Shown piece after piece: positions 23,964-36,800 of a DNA stretch of 64,000 bases. Below the pieces are notes generated by a model. The model was given only the letters and a program-made list of their open reading frames with translations, made no database searches and was not told the origin of the DNA. This DNA comes from Casuarius casuarius. Its lineage: Eukaryota; Chordata; Aves; Casuariiformes; Casuariidae. Position 1 is the first letter of the stretch. Each line of letters starts with the position of its first letter. The stretch is from the NCBI GenBank assembly GCA_003342895.1, contig PTFA01000415.1, positions 1-64,000 on the forward strand. The letters run 5' to 3'. Position numbers and translations under genes: made by a program.

Positions 23964-24542
23964 GTAACACGTAGTGGTTTTGCGAATGACTGTCTGTGAG
24001 CAGCAGTCGTGAGCTGCTCCACAAGGGAAGGTGCAGCAGGAGCCGAAGGTGACAGCAGGGCAGGTATGCTGTACAGCGGTGCCCAGGCAAGAGCAGAGCA
24101 GGTCAGGTGAACCAGGGTTAGCCAACAGTCCAGTGATCACCAGACAAGTCTGTAATGACAAAGCAGGTCCAGCATCAGGCCAGGCTGTCAAGTCAGTCAG
24201 GATTAGCAAAGTACGAGGTCAAGCACAGACATACCTATAGCTTAGCTCAGGCAAGGGCCAAGGCCAAGAGCCTGAGCTTAAATTCAGCTCCTGAGAAAAG
24301 TGGACCGGCCCTGAGGAGCTATCTCATGGCTCTTTCTTACAAAACTTTTCCCAGCAGTCTGGTAAGAGGTTACATGACTGCATCGTATCAAAGCTGACCC
24401 TGAGCACAGGCAGCCAAACTGCTGTGAGGAGGAAGGGGGAAGAGGTTGCACAGCCTTGCTGGTGAACTCAGGGTCATGACGGTGACAGATAAATACTGAA
24501 TGTGTGGAAGAGTAACAGATGAGGAAAACAATTCTCACAACA
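23964..24542. repeat. GC-richer repeat-like block with TG...CA ends, unclassified
   Basis: This block stands out from its AT-rich surroundings, is full of CAGG/AGGTCA/GCCAGG-type words, and is open for long stretches on both strands (for example 24031-24240 plus, 23952-24209 and 24284-24538 minus). It starts TGTAACACG and ends CTCACAACA, so it could be a solo LTR of about 580 bp. I find no matching target-site duplication and no clear poly(A) signal. An unknown interspersed repeat is the safer description. Confidence 0.35.
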
Positions 24543-25650
24543 TCTGTCCTGGCTTCAGTTTTCTGAATATGCAGTGAAAAATATAGTCCTCTGTTTAAAT
24601 TTTTCTTATTCTTATGCAGGAATATTAATATGCAGGTATAATTCCTATGCAGGAGTCATTTGATTCTGTTTTGCCAAATTAGTTAGCAAGTGAAGTCATT
24701 TATTTCTCTCAGATAAATGAGGTTTTGAACACACATCTTTATAGGTGGTGCAATATACGCAGTCACTTTTGGAGGCAATCAGTTGAAAATGCTATATTCC
24801 TAATGAAAACAAATTAGAAGCCTGTGGCAAGTGCATGTATTATTATTATGCTTAGCCTTGACTAAACCACACTGACCCATCCACAGCTTTCCTTATGGGG
24901 CAAAAGTGGTACCTCTGATCAACTTCAAGTCTTATTATGATCTTGCTGAGGATTGTGTTTAATTCTTTTTGGCTGCAGTGAGGGTGGAATCAGAAACTTT
25001 ATAAATAAGTGCACAGATCCTGTTTCTAAAGGATGATCTATATTTTTTTCTTTCTATCCCTATTTTAGCGTTTTGTAAGCTAAAGGAGTTCCCATTGAAT
25101 GCCAGTAACAGCCATCCTAGAATCATTTGTTTTGTGAGCAGAAGGACATATCATGTGCATCATTTAGAACATAGATTTGTGCCAGTGTATAAATTAATGA
25201 AAGGCTTTATGTTTGATTTTTCAAGATACTGTCATTATTTTTTTCCCTAAAGAGTGAATTATGTCTGTTCAGATTTTTTCTATCACTGCCTCTTCTATGT
25301 GCCCCTGATTGCACAGTGTGGTTTGACAGTATCCTCAAAAATAAAAAAAAAGATTATCACCCAATACTTTTTTTTTTTTTTTTTTTGCTGGTATTGCAGA
25401 TTGAAGCACTCAAGGCAGATTGTATAAATAATTTAACAGAAATATGTGATGATACTAATGCAGGATAATATTTTGTAAGGTGAAATACATGGAATGTTAA
25501 CAAATATTATGAGGAAATTGCTGAATTTTATTTGATCCGTCAGAATTTTTAAAAGACAGTGCCTCCTCTTTGGTCTTATTCTGATATTAAAACAAAATAG
25601 TTCTCATATTTTAACAGAATAGTCTCTTATTATACTACAATCCTCCTCAC
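24543..25650. other. Putative intronic DNA with T19 tract
   Basis: Positions 25368-25386 are 19 consecutive T; upstream is a short A-rich run (25340-25351). No retrotransposon body with a poly(A) signal is visible next to the T tract on the minus strand. Confidence 0.4.
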
Positions 25651-25691
25651 TTTAAAATACCCTTTCTGTGGTTTGTTGTGACTGCCAGTGT
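25651..25691 (-). CDS. Weak candidate short exon
   Basis: Minus strand: very strong acceptor (TTGGTTTTCTTGTTTCTCAAG), two bases completing a codon, 13 open codons (TGSHNKPQKGYFK), donor AAA|GTGAGG. Entry phase fits the one-base exit of 26386-26607 and exit phase 0 fits 17136-17270. A second frame is also open, and 41 bp is too short for confidence. Confidence 0.22.
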
Positions 25692-26385
25692 CTTGAGAAA
25701 CAAGAAAACCAAAACATACTGAAATTTAAAGAAAAATAGGACTTGTGACTTAATGAGCTCTGGGTTAAGTTAATTAATTGAAAGACTGTGTGTGTTTTGA
25801 TAGGTAGCTTAAGTGCATATGTGTGAGAGCATGGCAAGTGCTGAAAAATGACCTTATTTGGCAGCATGTGAAAGCTGCAGAGGTATTCTAAAGGGTATTT
25901 TCTGGAGGAGCTTTAAATGTTTTAAAACATAAAACATTGGCTGTTCAGCAATGTGTAGTGTTACCGACATTCTCCGTGTTTAATTTCATGGTGTTATATT
26001 CTTCAGCAAGGCCACAGTAAATGAAGCAGAGTTGTGTTCTGATTATTATTATTTTTTTTTTAATTGAGGGATATGATATGTTAAAATTTGATTTTCCCTG
26101 GCTTCCTGGAGCATTTGTACAGTAACTCTCACACTTTATTTTTAGAGGTAGTTCAGTCTTCCATGTTACTTATTTTCCTCAGTTTTCATTGGATATCATC
26201 ATTAGGGAGAGATTAATAAAAGTAAAAATAATTTATTTTCTGAGACTATAATTCATAGTCTTTTATGATATTTTTAAAGGAAAAATAAGTTTGGGAGGGA
26301 GTAAAACGTTTCCCATGATAGAGGAGCAAAATGAGACTAGTTTTGTTTTATTTTGACATATCGCTTTTCCATCAATGGCAGTTAC

Positions 26386-26607
26386 CAGTTTTGTGGTCTT
26401 CAACCAGAATAGAGGGAGTGGAGAACACATATTTTAATAGCTGGACTTCTTTAACAGGATAGTATGGAGAATTCTGCAGTCCACTGAGAACCAGAACCAC
26501 TAGATCAAGGATGTGGGTAAGACTGTCTTCTTCGGCTTTGTCTCCTTCTGTTTTAGAACCTCCCATTAAACCATCAAAGATCCTACACAGAGAGGCAGAG
26601 GCCGGAT
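26386..26607 (-). CDS. Candidate internal exon, helical (HEAT-like) protein
   Basis: The clearest exon-like block. On the minus strand, an acceptor (TATTCTGAAACCTCAAAGTCAG) is followed by two bases, 73 open codons, one base, and a donor (AAACTG|GTAACT). The product starts PASASLCRIFDGLMGGSK and includes DSLTHILDLVVLVLSGLQNS and YYPVKEVQLLKYVFSTPSIL, alternating helical segments typical of HEAT/ARM solenoids. In the 65-codon core, 23 codons start with G (35%), far above the local base composition and a sign of coding constraint. A second acceptor (CCTCTCTGTGTAG, 26583) would give a shorter 197-bp form. The two-base entry matches the exit of 30784-30855, giving Asp at the junction. Family not recognised. 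Confidence 0.6.
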
Positions 26608-28228
26608 CTGACTTTGAGGTTTCAGAATAGAATATTTATTTTGCTAAACAGGTTGATAATTTCTTTCTGTACGTCATTCGGATACAGACAAATTGTCTTG
26701 ATAAAATAATGACCAATCTAAATCTGCTTTAAAACAAGCAGGGCATGCTGAGTCTCAGGAAGAATCTAATACAGATAACCCATGTCCAGTTTCTCATATC
26801 ATTCTGTATTTCATTGTGGTCATTGTAGGAATTAAAATAAAGTCAAATATACTCAGTCTTTGAAGACTTTTGAAGTCCAGATAGTTTTTTTTACGAGAAT
26901 TTTGATATGGCTAAATGCCTGAAAATGCAATCACATGGTCTGGTATATTTGAGGTGCATGTTAGCAATCTTTCAACAGTTTTGCTCTCAGAGTAAGTAAA
27001 GATACAAGGTACTCAGAAACTAACTAAAATTAGGAGGAAATAGGAGAAAAAGGTACTAACTGAAATAGATGTCACAAAGCAGCAAAAGAGCCTGAAAAAT
27101 GCTAAGATGTGATGACAGAGCAATAGCACAGAAATTAGATGAAACAAAATTACAGCTATGCAGTGTTAAGGTCACACTTCCTGTTATATATTGTGATTCT
27201 GGTCAGTGAATGAGAAAAATACGTATTTCATAAAAGCCGTGGAGAATGTTAAGGCTGTTTGTGAGATTGGCACTAGGACCTATATAAAAAAAAGGTTTTT
27301 AATATAGGGTAAAAAAGATACAATTGTGCATAATTTTAGGCTAGGGCCAAATCTGTAGCTGGTTTGACACAGTGAATATGACTTCCTGAGTATTTTTTCC
27401 CAGTGAAAAATAATAAACATCACACCACATCATCACATCACACCAAATATTGCACAAGAAAAATTATGTATATTTGAGGAATTCCCAAAAGAAGTTTTTT
27501 TAGTTTGCTCCTACATAATACTATCCTTCTTTCCGTTCAGTTTAGTGCTGTCATTTGCTACCACAGAGCAGAGTACACTACCAATTCAAAGTCAGTAATT
27601 AAAAAAGCTATAGCTGCCTTTTCTTTGAAGTTGGGGTCATTCAGTGTAGAATGAGAGGCATATGTGAAATTTATCACTTGCTGTTAACATCAACAGCAAG
27701 GAAATTTCTCTTTTTTTTTTTTTTAGTATTATTTTATGGAATGAGGAATGAGGTGAGATGACATTATCTAACATGTCATTACTTAAAAGCAGATGGAACT
27801 CTCAGCAGCATCTGCCTGTACTTCATTTATCACAGGCATTCTCCTTCTGAAACAATAGCTAGTTAAATATGTGCCCTCAGTGTGTGTGTGTGTGTGTGTG
27901 TCTAACCACACCCAACACATGGAAAAGCATTAATATGTGGGTATAACTTACTCTACATAATCAGCCATGCATACGTGTTTTGCTTTTGGAGTAGTTTTGC
28001 CTGTGGACAGTCCCTGCTACAATCCTTAAGTGGTTGCTCCAAAGACCCATTTTTAACCTCGCTCCTTTCAGGTACTCTAGTACTCCCAGGTACACAACTC
28101 ATAGACTAGACTTCCTGTGCAGGACAGTCTGGTGGATATCAAGCACAGTATTATATATTAGTTTTCAAAGAGTGAATGGTAGGATCCAATCAGAGAAGTG
28201 AAACTCCAAGCTATGGCTTTCTTCATAC
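26608..28228. other. Putative intronic DNA with simple repeats
   Basis: Holds a CACATCA-type patch (27419-27446), a T14 run (27711-27724) and a pure TG microsatellite (27881-27901). No exon-like block is called. Confidence 0.5.
27881..27901 (+). repeat. (TG)10 microsatellite
   Basis: Uninterrupted alternating TG over 21 bases; a likely length-polymorphic marker. Confidence 0.97.
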
Positions 28229-30150
28229 TAGTGACTGGCCTCCAGCTGGACTTCATACTGCTGATCACAACCCTTTGAGCCCAGCAGTCCAGCCAGTCTT
28301 TAGTCCACCTCACCATCCATTTATCTAGCCTGTACTCCATCAGTTTGTCTATAAGGATGTTATGGCAGACAGTGTTGAAACCTTGCTAAAGTCAAGGTAA
28401 GCAACATCCAGTGCTCTACCCTCATCCACCAAGTTAGTGGTCTCATTGTAGAACATTACCAGGTTGGTCAGGCATGATTTCACCTTCGTAAATTCACGCT
28501 GCTCCTCCCAATCACTTTCTCATCCTTCATATGTTTGGAATTGGTTTCTAGGAGGATTTACTCCATCATCTTCCCAGGGATTGAGGTGAGGGTGACTGGC
28601 CTGCAGTTCCCTGGGTCATCCTCCTTGCCCTTCTTGAAGATAGGTGTGATGTTTTCTTTCTTCCAGTGCTCAGGAAACTCCTCCGATAACCATTGACCTT
28701 TTAAAGATAATCAAGAGTGGCTTTGCAGTGACCTTGGCCAGTTGCCTCAGCACTTGTGGCTGCATCCTGTCAGATCCTATGGACTTGTGTATATTTAATT
28801 TGTTTAAATGTTCCCTAATTTGATCCTGCTCTACCTAGTGTAAATCTTTATTGTTCCAGATTTTCCCACTGTTCTCAGATATCTGGCATTCCTGAAGGCA
28901 AATCTTACCAGTAAAGACTAAGGCAAAGAACTTGGTGAGCACCTTGGCCTTTTCTATGTCTATTGTCAACAGTTCCACTGCCCCATTCAGCAGTAGGCCC
29001 TTTTCTGGTCTTCCTAGTTTTCCTTTTGCTGCTGATATACTTGTAGAAACCCTTCTTGCTGCCCTTCACCTCCCTTGCCAGATTCAACTCCAGATAGCCT
29101 TTGTCTTTCTTAACCCCATCCGTGCATGCTCAGACAGTGTCTCTACATTTCTCCTGGGTAACCTGATCCTGCTTCCACCTTTTGCATGCTTCCTTTTCAT
29201 ATCTGAGTTTTCTCAGGAGCTCCCTGTTGACCTTCTGCCACCTTTGCTTGACTTCTGCATGTGGGGATGGACCACCCTTGAGCTTGAAGCAAGTGATTAT
29301 TGAAAATCAACCAACTGTCCTGGACTCCTCTTCAGGACCATAGCCCATGGGATTCTTCTAAGCAGATCCCCGAAAGGCCAAAGTCTGCTCTCCTGAAGTC
29401 CAGGGTTGTGATTCTGCTTTTTGCCCTGCTCCCTCCTCTCAGGATCCTGAACTCCACCATCTATCACTGCAGCCAAGGCTGCCCCCGGTCTTCACATTCC
29501 CATCAGTTTTTCCTTTCTCATAAGTATCAGGTCCAGGAGAGCACCTCTCCTTGTCAGCTCCTTGAGCACCTATGTTAGAAGTTGTCATCAATGCATTCCA
29601 GAAACTTCCTGGGTTGCTTGTCCCCTGCTGTGTTTTCCTTCCAGTAGATATTGGGGTGGTTAAATGCCCCCATGAGGACCAGAGCTTGCAGATGGGAGGC
29701 TTCTTCCAGTTGCCTGAAGAAGGTCTCACCTACTTTTTCCTGATCAGGTGGTCTGTAGCAGGCACCCACCATGACATAACTATGTTGGTCCGTCTTCTAA
29801 TCCTAACCCATAAACTATCATCTGGCTCATCTGTCCTACAGCAAAGCTCCATGCATTCCTGCTGCCCTTTCACATAAAGGGCAATTCTTCCTCCTTGCCT
29901 TCCTGGCCTGTCCTTCCTAAAGAGCTTGTATTCATCCACTGCACCATTCCAGTTGTGTGAGCTATCCCACCACATCTGCATGATGCCGGTGAGATTGTAG
30001 CTCTGTAACTTCACACGCACTTCTAATTCCTCCTCTTTATTCCCCGTGCGGCACGCTTTAGCATACAGATGCTTCAGAGAGGCACCCAGTTGAGCTGTTT
30101 TCACAGAAAGGGTAGGAGAGCTTTCCCCACAGTGCTATCCTATAGGCACT
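28229..30150 (-). mobile_element. CR1 LINE, ORF2 endonuclease and N-terminal reverse transcriptase, missing its 3' half
   Basis: On the minus strand the ORF2 product of CR1 can be followed through frameshifts. The endonuclease begins near 30104 (AVDEYKLFRKDRPGRQGGRI) and continues with GACYRPPDQEK and LVLMGAFNHPNIYW (29653-29673; the usual catalytic GDFNHP is GAF here) and GSLGCSDR near 29468. In the last motif a small deletion has removed the usual catalytic His of SDH and shifted the frame. The linker (NLAREVKGSKKGFYKYI) lies near 29087 and the start of the reverse transcriptase follows down to WRPVTS at about 28230. Similarity then stops abruptly. The catalytic YxDD region, the C-terminal part and the 3' end are absent. 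Stops and frameshifts make it non-functional. Confidence 0.9.
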
Positions 30151-30783
30151 TCCTTTTTTGTGTTCTCAAGCTTTATCTTCTTATCTTTCTTTAAACATGA
30201 TTGTTACTTTGCAAAGGCATTGTCAGCCTGTCTCTTAACATTTAATGCCTGCAACGTATTTCTGAAATAATTGAATTGCAATTATTAAGTTACCATATTT
30301 TGCCGTCTCCCAAGGTGGTCCCCGAATTCCTAAGGGGGGACTAAAAAAGTTGTATGTATATTCTATCACAGCACTGTTCATGTAGTACATTATATAGCAG
30401 GGATCAAATAATGGAAACTGTTATTTCTGCCTTTGCTTTTGATAGCATTCTCAGTATAGATATTGACTAATTCTAAATTTCTGCATTGACATCTTGTAAT
30501 GCTCTCCTTGTCTTAACCTGTGTTTGGTAACCTAGCTAATGAGAGCTGGCTGTAATGTCACATGCATGTTCTGTATTTCCTGCCCACATGGAAATCAAAG
30601 AAAAGCTACCCTAGCTTCCTCTTGGTCAGAATTTTATCTAGCAAATTTCATATTTTCCCTATAGATTGTGTAATAAGCAACAGTTAAGAAAATACTTGAA
30701 TATGAATGGTAGACAACTAAGCTTGTCATAGAAAGAAATTGCTTTTCCCTTGACTGTTGTAGTGCAAGTGTTCAGTAAAATAC

Positions 30784-30855
30784 CTTGCAACTGGAGAATA
30801 AGCAAAGTCTCTGATACCAATTCAAGTACCAATTCCTTCAGCAGCCACACAGATG
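30784..30855 (-). CDS. Candidate internal exon, helical (HEAT-like) protein
   Basis: Minus strand: strong acceptor (GCTTTTTGTCTTGATTTGAATCTATAG), two bases, 23 open codons (SVWLLKELVLELVSETLLIL then QLQ), one base, and strong donor (TTGCAAG|GTATTT). The peptide is a textbook amphipathic helix pair. Its two-base entry fits the one-base exit of 39622-39736, and its exit fits 26386-26607, so three blocks join in one frame. The CR1 copy at 28.2-30.15 kb lies in the intron that follows. Confidence 0.55.
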
Positions 30856-33800
30856 CTATAGATTCAAATCAAGACAAAAAGCAAATGGCCTGATTAGACC
30901 TCTTCCATTTTCTCAACTTCTGGAAATTTCAGCAAGTTTGAGAGCAGTGAGTCATTTGTAATAGTGTGAGCTGCTTGCTTATTTGTTTGTGGGTTTTGAA
31001 TATAAACATTATCATGGAATTTATTTAAAAACAGATTCTGCTAATATTAAAAAACTATTTATAGAGATCAATATAAATCACCCATTTATCAAATTACAAT
31101 AAGCAAATGAAAAGATTTAGAAACATTAAGAAAAGAAAGATGACAATTTGCATTCTACAAAACTTATGTTCAAATAAAACAGTTACGTTATATAAAAATC
31201 CTGCCAATGTTGTACAAATAAAACTTAGAGGAACAGTTATATGCTATAATAGGGAGATAATACTAACAGTCATGGGAGACATTGCCGAAGACTTTTGCAG
31301 AAACTAATGTAGTCTTCAGTTGCCCATATTTACAAAAAAAAATATTGCTGAGGTATTTTTTCTTCTTCAGCCCAAGAAATTGCTAGCTTTTTTCTCCCTA
31401 TGTTGTCATGATTTTGAGGCTTTTGCATTCATTTGCAAGAAATAAGAGAAAAATTGTTGGAAAAGAAATGAGCCAAGGGAAATACGAGAATGAAGAAAAG
31501 CAAGAATTATTGTCTTTTATACACTATTTCCTATTCTCCACCACGAACAAAGTAATTTTCAAAATTAATTTTTTCATTAAAAATAAATATGAATTATTTG
31601 AAAAGATTGGCATTTCATTTTAAAACAGCAATGCTGTAATATTAAAAACATGTTGTATAAAGTTATTCTAAGTCTACTGAATTCATATTCCTTTAGAGTA
31701 AAGATAATGGCCAAAGGAGGCAGAAATAGTAAGTTAGCTTTGTTTTTTAAAAGATGTCATGCAGGTAGGTTTTTTTATATGCTATTTCCTGTATGAGGCT
31801 GATAAACCCAAACAAGACTAATCCATTTGCACAGTTGGAATTGTAAGAAGGCTAGAAATTGAATTTTAAGTCAGGAAGTAATTTGATCTAAAACTTGCTG
31901 CTTGGCATTTCTGTATATGAATTTAATTTTTCTCATTAAAATGAAACGTACAAAAAATTCTTTGGATTGTTTGCCTTTACTCTTTCATTTGATGAGATTG
32001 AGAATTTTTATCTGGAGAATCTCATTCATCAGCTTCTGGTTTTTCAAGTGCCTTTCTTTTCTTATAATTAATTATCCTTAGCTGTATCTTCATAAGGGCA
32101 TTGTAAAGTTTAAGTCACTGTTTGCAGATGCTGAGAGATTAGTATGGATATGCAAAGCATTACCATAACTCTACCGTAAGCTTTAGATTCCTCCTAAATG
32201 GTGTTTGCACACTTGCCACAATGTTTTTTCCAATAAATGCCCAATAGTGGGCATCCATGAATAAACTTAGAGAATTGTGTACGCTATGCTCTTTAGTTTC
32301 CTTATACCCACCACCACCCCACCCCACCTAAAAAAAGGAGAAAGTTCATGAAGGTTTGTTTCTGGACATTAGCATTTTAGCTGTAAACACACAGAATTAG
32401 AATGTTTTGCAAAACGGGTCTTCTCTGAAGAGCAAAGTTTTCTGCTTTTCAGTCTACGGGTATTCTCTTTAGGGCCATACTTGAGTAACCATTAAAGTCA
32501 ATTAGGCAATTCTTATTGATTCCATGAGGTTTCGGAATAAGTCTTAAGGCTCCGATGAACAACCATCTTTGCTTAAGACAACATTCAAACATGCATTTTA
32601 AGCTAGTAAGTCAATAAGACTCATGTACATGATTAAAATTAAGCAGTCTTTAAGCACTGAAGAAGGATGAACTTAATCATATGTGTAATAGTTTTTTGAA
32701 CCAGAATCTAGTAATGTGGATTTTACAGTTTGGCATATGATGGTTTACTGATTATGTAGAAACTCATTTTTCCTTGGCCTTTTGCTATGGCATTTTCTTT
32801 AGAGACCCTATTCTGTTACAAATAAGTACTCAATATGTGAAAGAAAAAGATACCTGTGGTTATTCAGGAAGAAGAAGCCTGCATACCCTCAGAATTACGT
32901 ATTTGTTAGGAAGGTTCAAGAAGGAGAGAGTAATCTTTGGTTTTTGTTTTCCTGTAAGAATCTCATCTCATAATAGTGGAGGAGATAAATCGTTCTGGAC
33001 GTTTTTATTATAGAGCATAATATCCAAGGCAAAATTTAATTTTTAGCAATCTCTCATATAAGTTTCTGAGTATTCTTCATCTTAGTGATATACTTTGCCC
33101 ATATGAAGTTAAATTTTGTACCACACTAACAAGGTCAGTAAACCGTTCTTTCCTTTTTCTCACTGTAGGCTGTAAGTAGTCCCTTGGTATCAGTTGCCGT
33201 TAAACCATTCTTATATCCTTTGCCATTTATTTAAGAACTACTAGAAGTTTAAATTATTATTTTGATTGTTTTGGAAAACCATCAGGAGTCAGATTCATTA
33301 CCAGATTTATAATTAGATCAAAGGCGCACTTCATTTAGTGTATTTACAGTGTGGAGTATCATGCACTATTGAGGAAATGTGGGGAAGAGTTGCTCATAAT
33401 TTAGGCCACATATTATTATTAATTATTCCATTATTTCAGCCTAAAATACTAAACCAATTGAACTGTAAGCCTTAGGTGAATAGATCTCTCTGCTTGTAGT
33501 ATTTACTGCTTGGGTAAATTAGGTGTACATAATAACCAGCTGTCGACCTCCAGATGTAATACAGTCAAGCTGCATAAATTCTGCAGTCAGACACCGTGAC
33601 TTTCCCTGATGAAGAGCTTGGCGGGCTACTGTAAATAATTTCATACTGTGTAACCTAATTTCATGCCAGCTTCTTTTTATTTTTGTTTTTTTTAGTAATT
33701 TAATGAAAAGCATATTTTCAGTAGCAAAGTCTGATTGCAGTAGAACTGTTGGAGCTCTGCTTTCTGAATATGGAGGAGGAAGAAACCAGAGAATTTGAAA

Positions 33801-36800
33801 TTTCAACTACACATACAGTGCTTTGAGCACATGACAGAAAATTAATATGTGAAGAATACTCACCCCTAATAAACTGTTTAGCTATAATACAAACATTACA
33901 ATGTCAGTAATGCAATCTGCAGTTTTCTTCTCCTTTTTTTTAATTTTGCTGTTTGAGGTTCAAGGTAATGATGGAATAAAGTCTTTAAGAGTCTGAGCAG
34001 CTGATTACAGTGGAGCTGATGAGAAATTGGATAGTATAACTGACGATCAAAACAGCTTTTGTTCTGTTAAAGGGAAGTTTCAAAAGCCTGTTAGACTATC
34101 AGAAGGCTGTTGAAGGGTATAAGGGAAGGAGAGTGGACAGGAGAGAAATGTGACAAGAAAAACCTTGAAAGCTTTCAAAGCTCCAGTAACCTTGGAGCTT
34201 TGTAAGAAACTAAAGTGAGAAAATGAGAAGCAGACTTCACTGACTCTTTGGACTAATACTTTTTTTTTTAGCCAAATTTAGAGTATCTAGAAGATCATGC
34301 AGCATTTCTTGTGTTGAGCTGCTCTTTAGTCAAGCCTATTTTTCTCTCTCCACTGGTTATAGGGGGACCTTAGTGAGATTAGCCTGTTGTTGTAGACATG
34401 CAAGTTAGATGCCTGAATTTAAATGACCTGAATATCTCCCCACCTCTATTTTAAAAAGCTCTGAAAAGACTTGTGAATTCACGTCCCCTTTTACAAAAAA
34501 TCTAGCAGTTAAAAGCAGACCTGTGTATAGTTAAGAGCAGACCTACACCTGTAGCTAAAGGCTCAGTGGAAATTATAGAAGGGCTTAGGCAGAATAGATG
34601 CCCGATTTCAGCCAGTAGGAAGTATGGCTCAGGTCTATAAAGGTGCTTAGGAGCCTTAACCTTGTGTGAGTTAGTCCCCTGCACACATCCATTGGTCTAA
34701 AAACAGGTGGTGGTAACATTTTCATCAGCCTTTTTGCAAGTTCTACAAGATTCTAAATAAAAATACGTTTAAGAATCACATTCAAAAAAGACATAGCCAT
34801 TTTCAAAAATCACTTATCAAAAAGACTGGGTGTATATCTGTATTACATCTAGAAATTGATTGCAGTTTGTACAGATAGCTACCTTGGATGCTGATTATGA
34901 GATAAATCTGTGGCACAGAATTTTGGACAAACTAAGCAACAGAGTGGTTCACTGAAATCTCTCAGCTTGTTTTGATCTTCGTACTGTTTTATCAGTAGTT
35001 CAGACAAAGCTTCATGAACTGCAGTTTTGCCTTTGACGGTAGTTTAGATATCTAAGCCACTCAGTCATTTCTATGCTAGTTAGAAAAGTAACCTGACGAA
35101 AGCTGTAAACCTTTTTGCCTAAAATACTACTAAATCAAATTCTTTGTATTATTAAAAAAAAAGAGATTATTTTGATCAATAAATTAGTGAAAGTCTTAAT
35201 AGGTCCCTTTTTTAGAAAAATGTTATTATATGACAAATCAAAGTGTAATTTTGCATACTTTGGGCTAGGTAAATTTTTGTTCAATTGCTGTTTTTCATTT
35301 ATCAGTGAAGTAAGAAGTCTCTAAAATGTATAAATTGAAGTTTAAAAGAATTGTTGTCAAAGATTACTATTGTTGTTTTTCATGTGCTAACAGTATCTTA
35401 CAATTTGAATTACTAATAATATGTTAGATGATTTTTTTGTTTCAGTCGTACAGTAAATTAGAAATATGGCCCTATAAAGAAAAACTAACACAAAGAGCTC
35501 AGTCCTTTGTTCGTGTTATTTCATTAGTTTCCATAGAGAAATTCCAGCAGAGAATCAGTAGAGTTTTTATTTAAACAAAAACAAGCTTTTCTGCATTTAA
35601 AAAACCCTCTGATCTTTTGACGGATTATACTGTAGAGAGAAGATCTAGGTACATCCACTGCAAGGCTGTGGGCAACTCAAGGTACGGTCAGAAGACATTA
35701 CTCAATTGGCTTGGTAACATTTTTGTCATTCCTGTCACTTATCTTTCTACACCTTTGGGTCCCTCATAGCTTCTATGGAGCTATCATGTGGAAGATTTTA
35801 GAAAATTTAGCAGAGTACTAAAAGCCCACATGCAATGTTGTCCTTTTCTATCCTCTGTTCTACATGTTGGGCACTTCAATACCATTCTTCTCAATTTTTT
35901 ACCATTCTCCCTCAGTGTAGTTTCTTCTCTCTCGCAACTTCCACAAGTTGATGCAAAGGTGCCCTCTGTCAAATGTAATTAAGATTAAAGTTCCCTGAAT
36001 TCTGAACAAGCCAAAAATTCCTTAGTATGTCACTCACATTTTTGTATCGATTATCTGGGGGGTTTTTTGTTTTTTTTTTAAACACAATTACTTTTTTCCT
36101 GATGTTATTAATCATGTAGTGAGTAATTAATTTTTTGGCCCTGTCATATCTTTTAGACCTGATGTAGTCTATTTTGGACCTGATTCTTCATTTAATGATC
36201 TAGTTTATCGGGCTTTTTTCACTTCCCCCACTATAACAAGCCCTTCTATACTTCTGATTTCTCACCTACCTCTTACAAAGAAGGTTTGTCTGTAAATAAA
36301 ATGTATTTTATCTTAAGTTCTGGTTAGGCTTTACTTTAAAGCATTAGTTCAACGGCAGTTGAACAGCCTTATTATAAAACTAGTTATCTTATGAGATACT
36401 ATTTCTTAATAAAAGGCCTCCAAAGACATTTGTTACGTCCTTGAACTTGAAGACTTCTCTTACTTATTAAAATCAGATGAAGTATTTCTGACAGTCAAAA
36501 ATAGTAATGTCGAATCCATGGTGACTTTTGCTTTCCTCTCTAAGTAACGAAACTAAGATCGGGTTAATGTTTATTCTCATTCACGTCTTAGTCATTTTAA
36601 ATTTATTTCTATATGTTTTTCAAATCTTGCTGTAGTCTTTTTAATGTAGATAAATTAGGACTTAATTTTTGATTTTTCACAGTGCTTGCCATAACACGCG
36701 CTAATGTCTTCATGCTCCCAGAGGAAGGGGCTTGCCTATATGAGTACAACTTACTTAAATGTTTAATTTAACTCACTGTCCTTTGTACTTTGATGTTAAG

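Noticed and set aside
25368..25386. T19 run as the poly(A) tail of a minus-strand retrogene
   Set aside because: No poly(A) signal, no gene-like sequence next to it and no flanking duplication.
27419..27446. CACATCA-type repeats as a CRISPR-like array
   Set aside because: The units are only a few bases long, with no spacers; this is a simple repeat in a vertebrate genome.
29439..30104. Open frames of 65-124 codons on both strands around 28.9-30.1 kb as host genes
   Set aside because: The minus-strand frames are consecutive pieces of CR1 ORF2, and the plus-strand frames are their antisense shadows.
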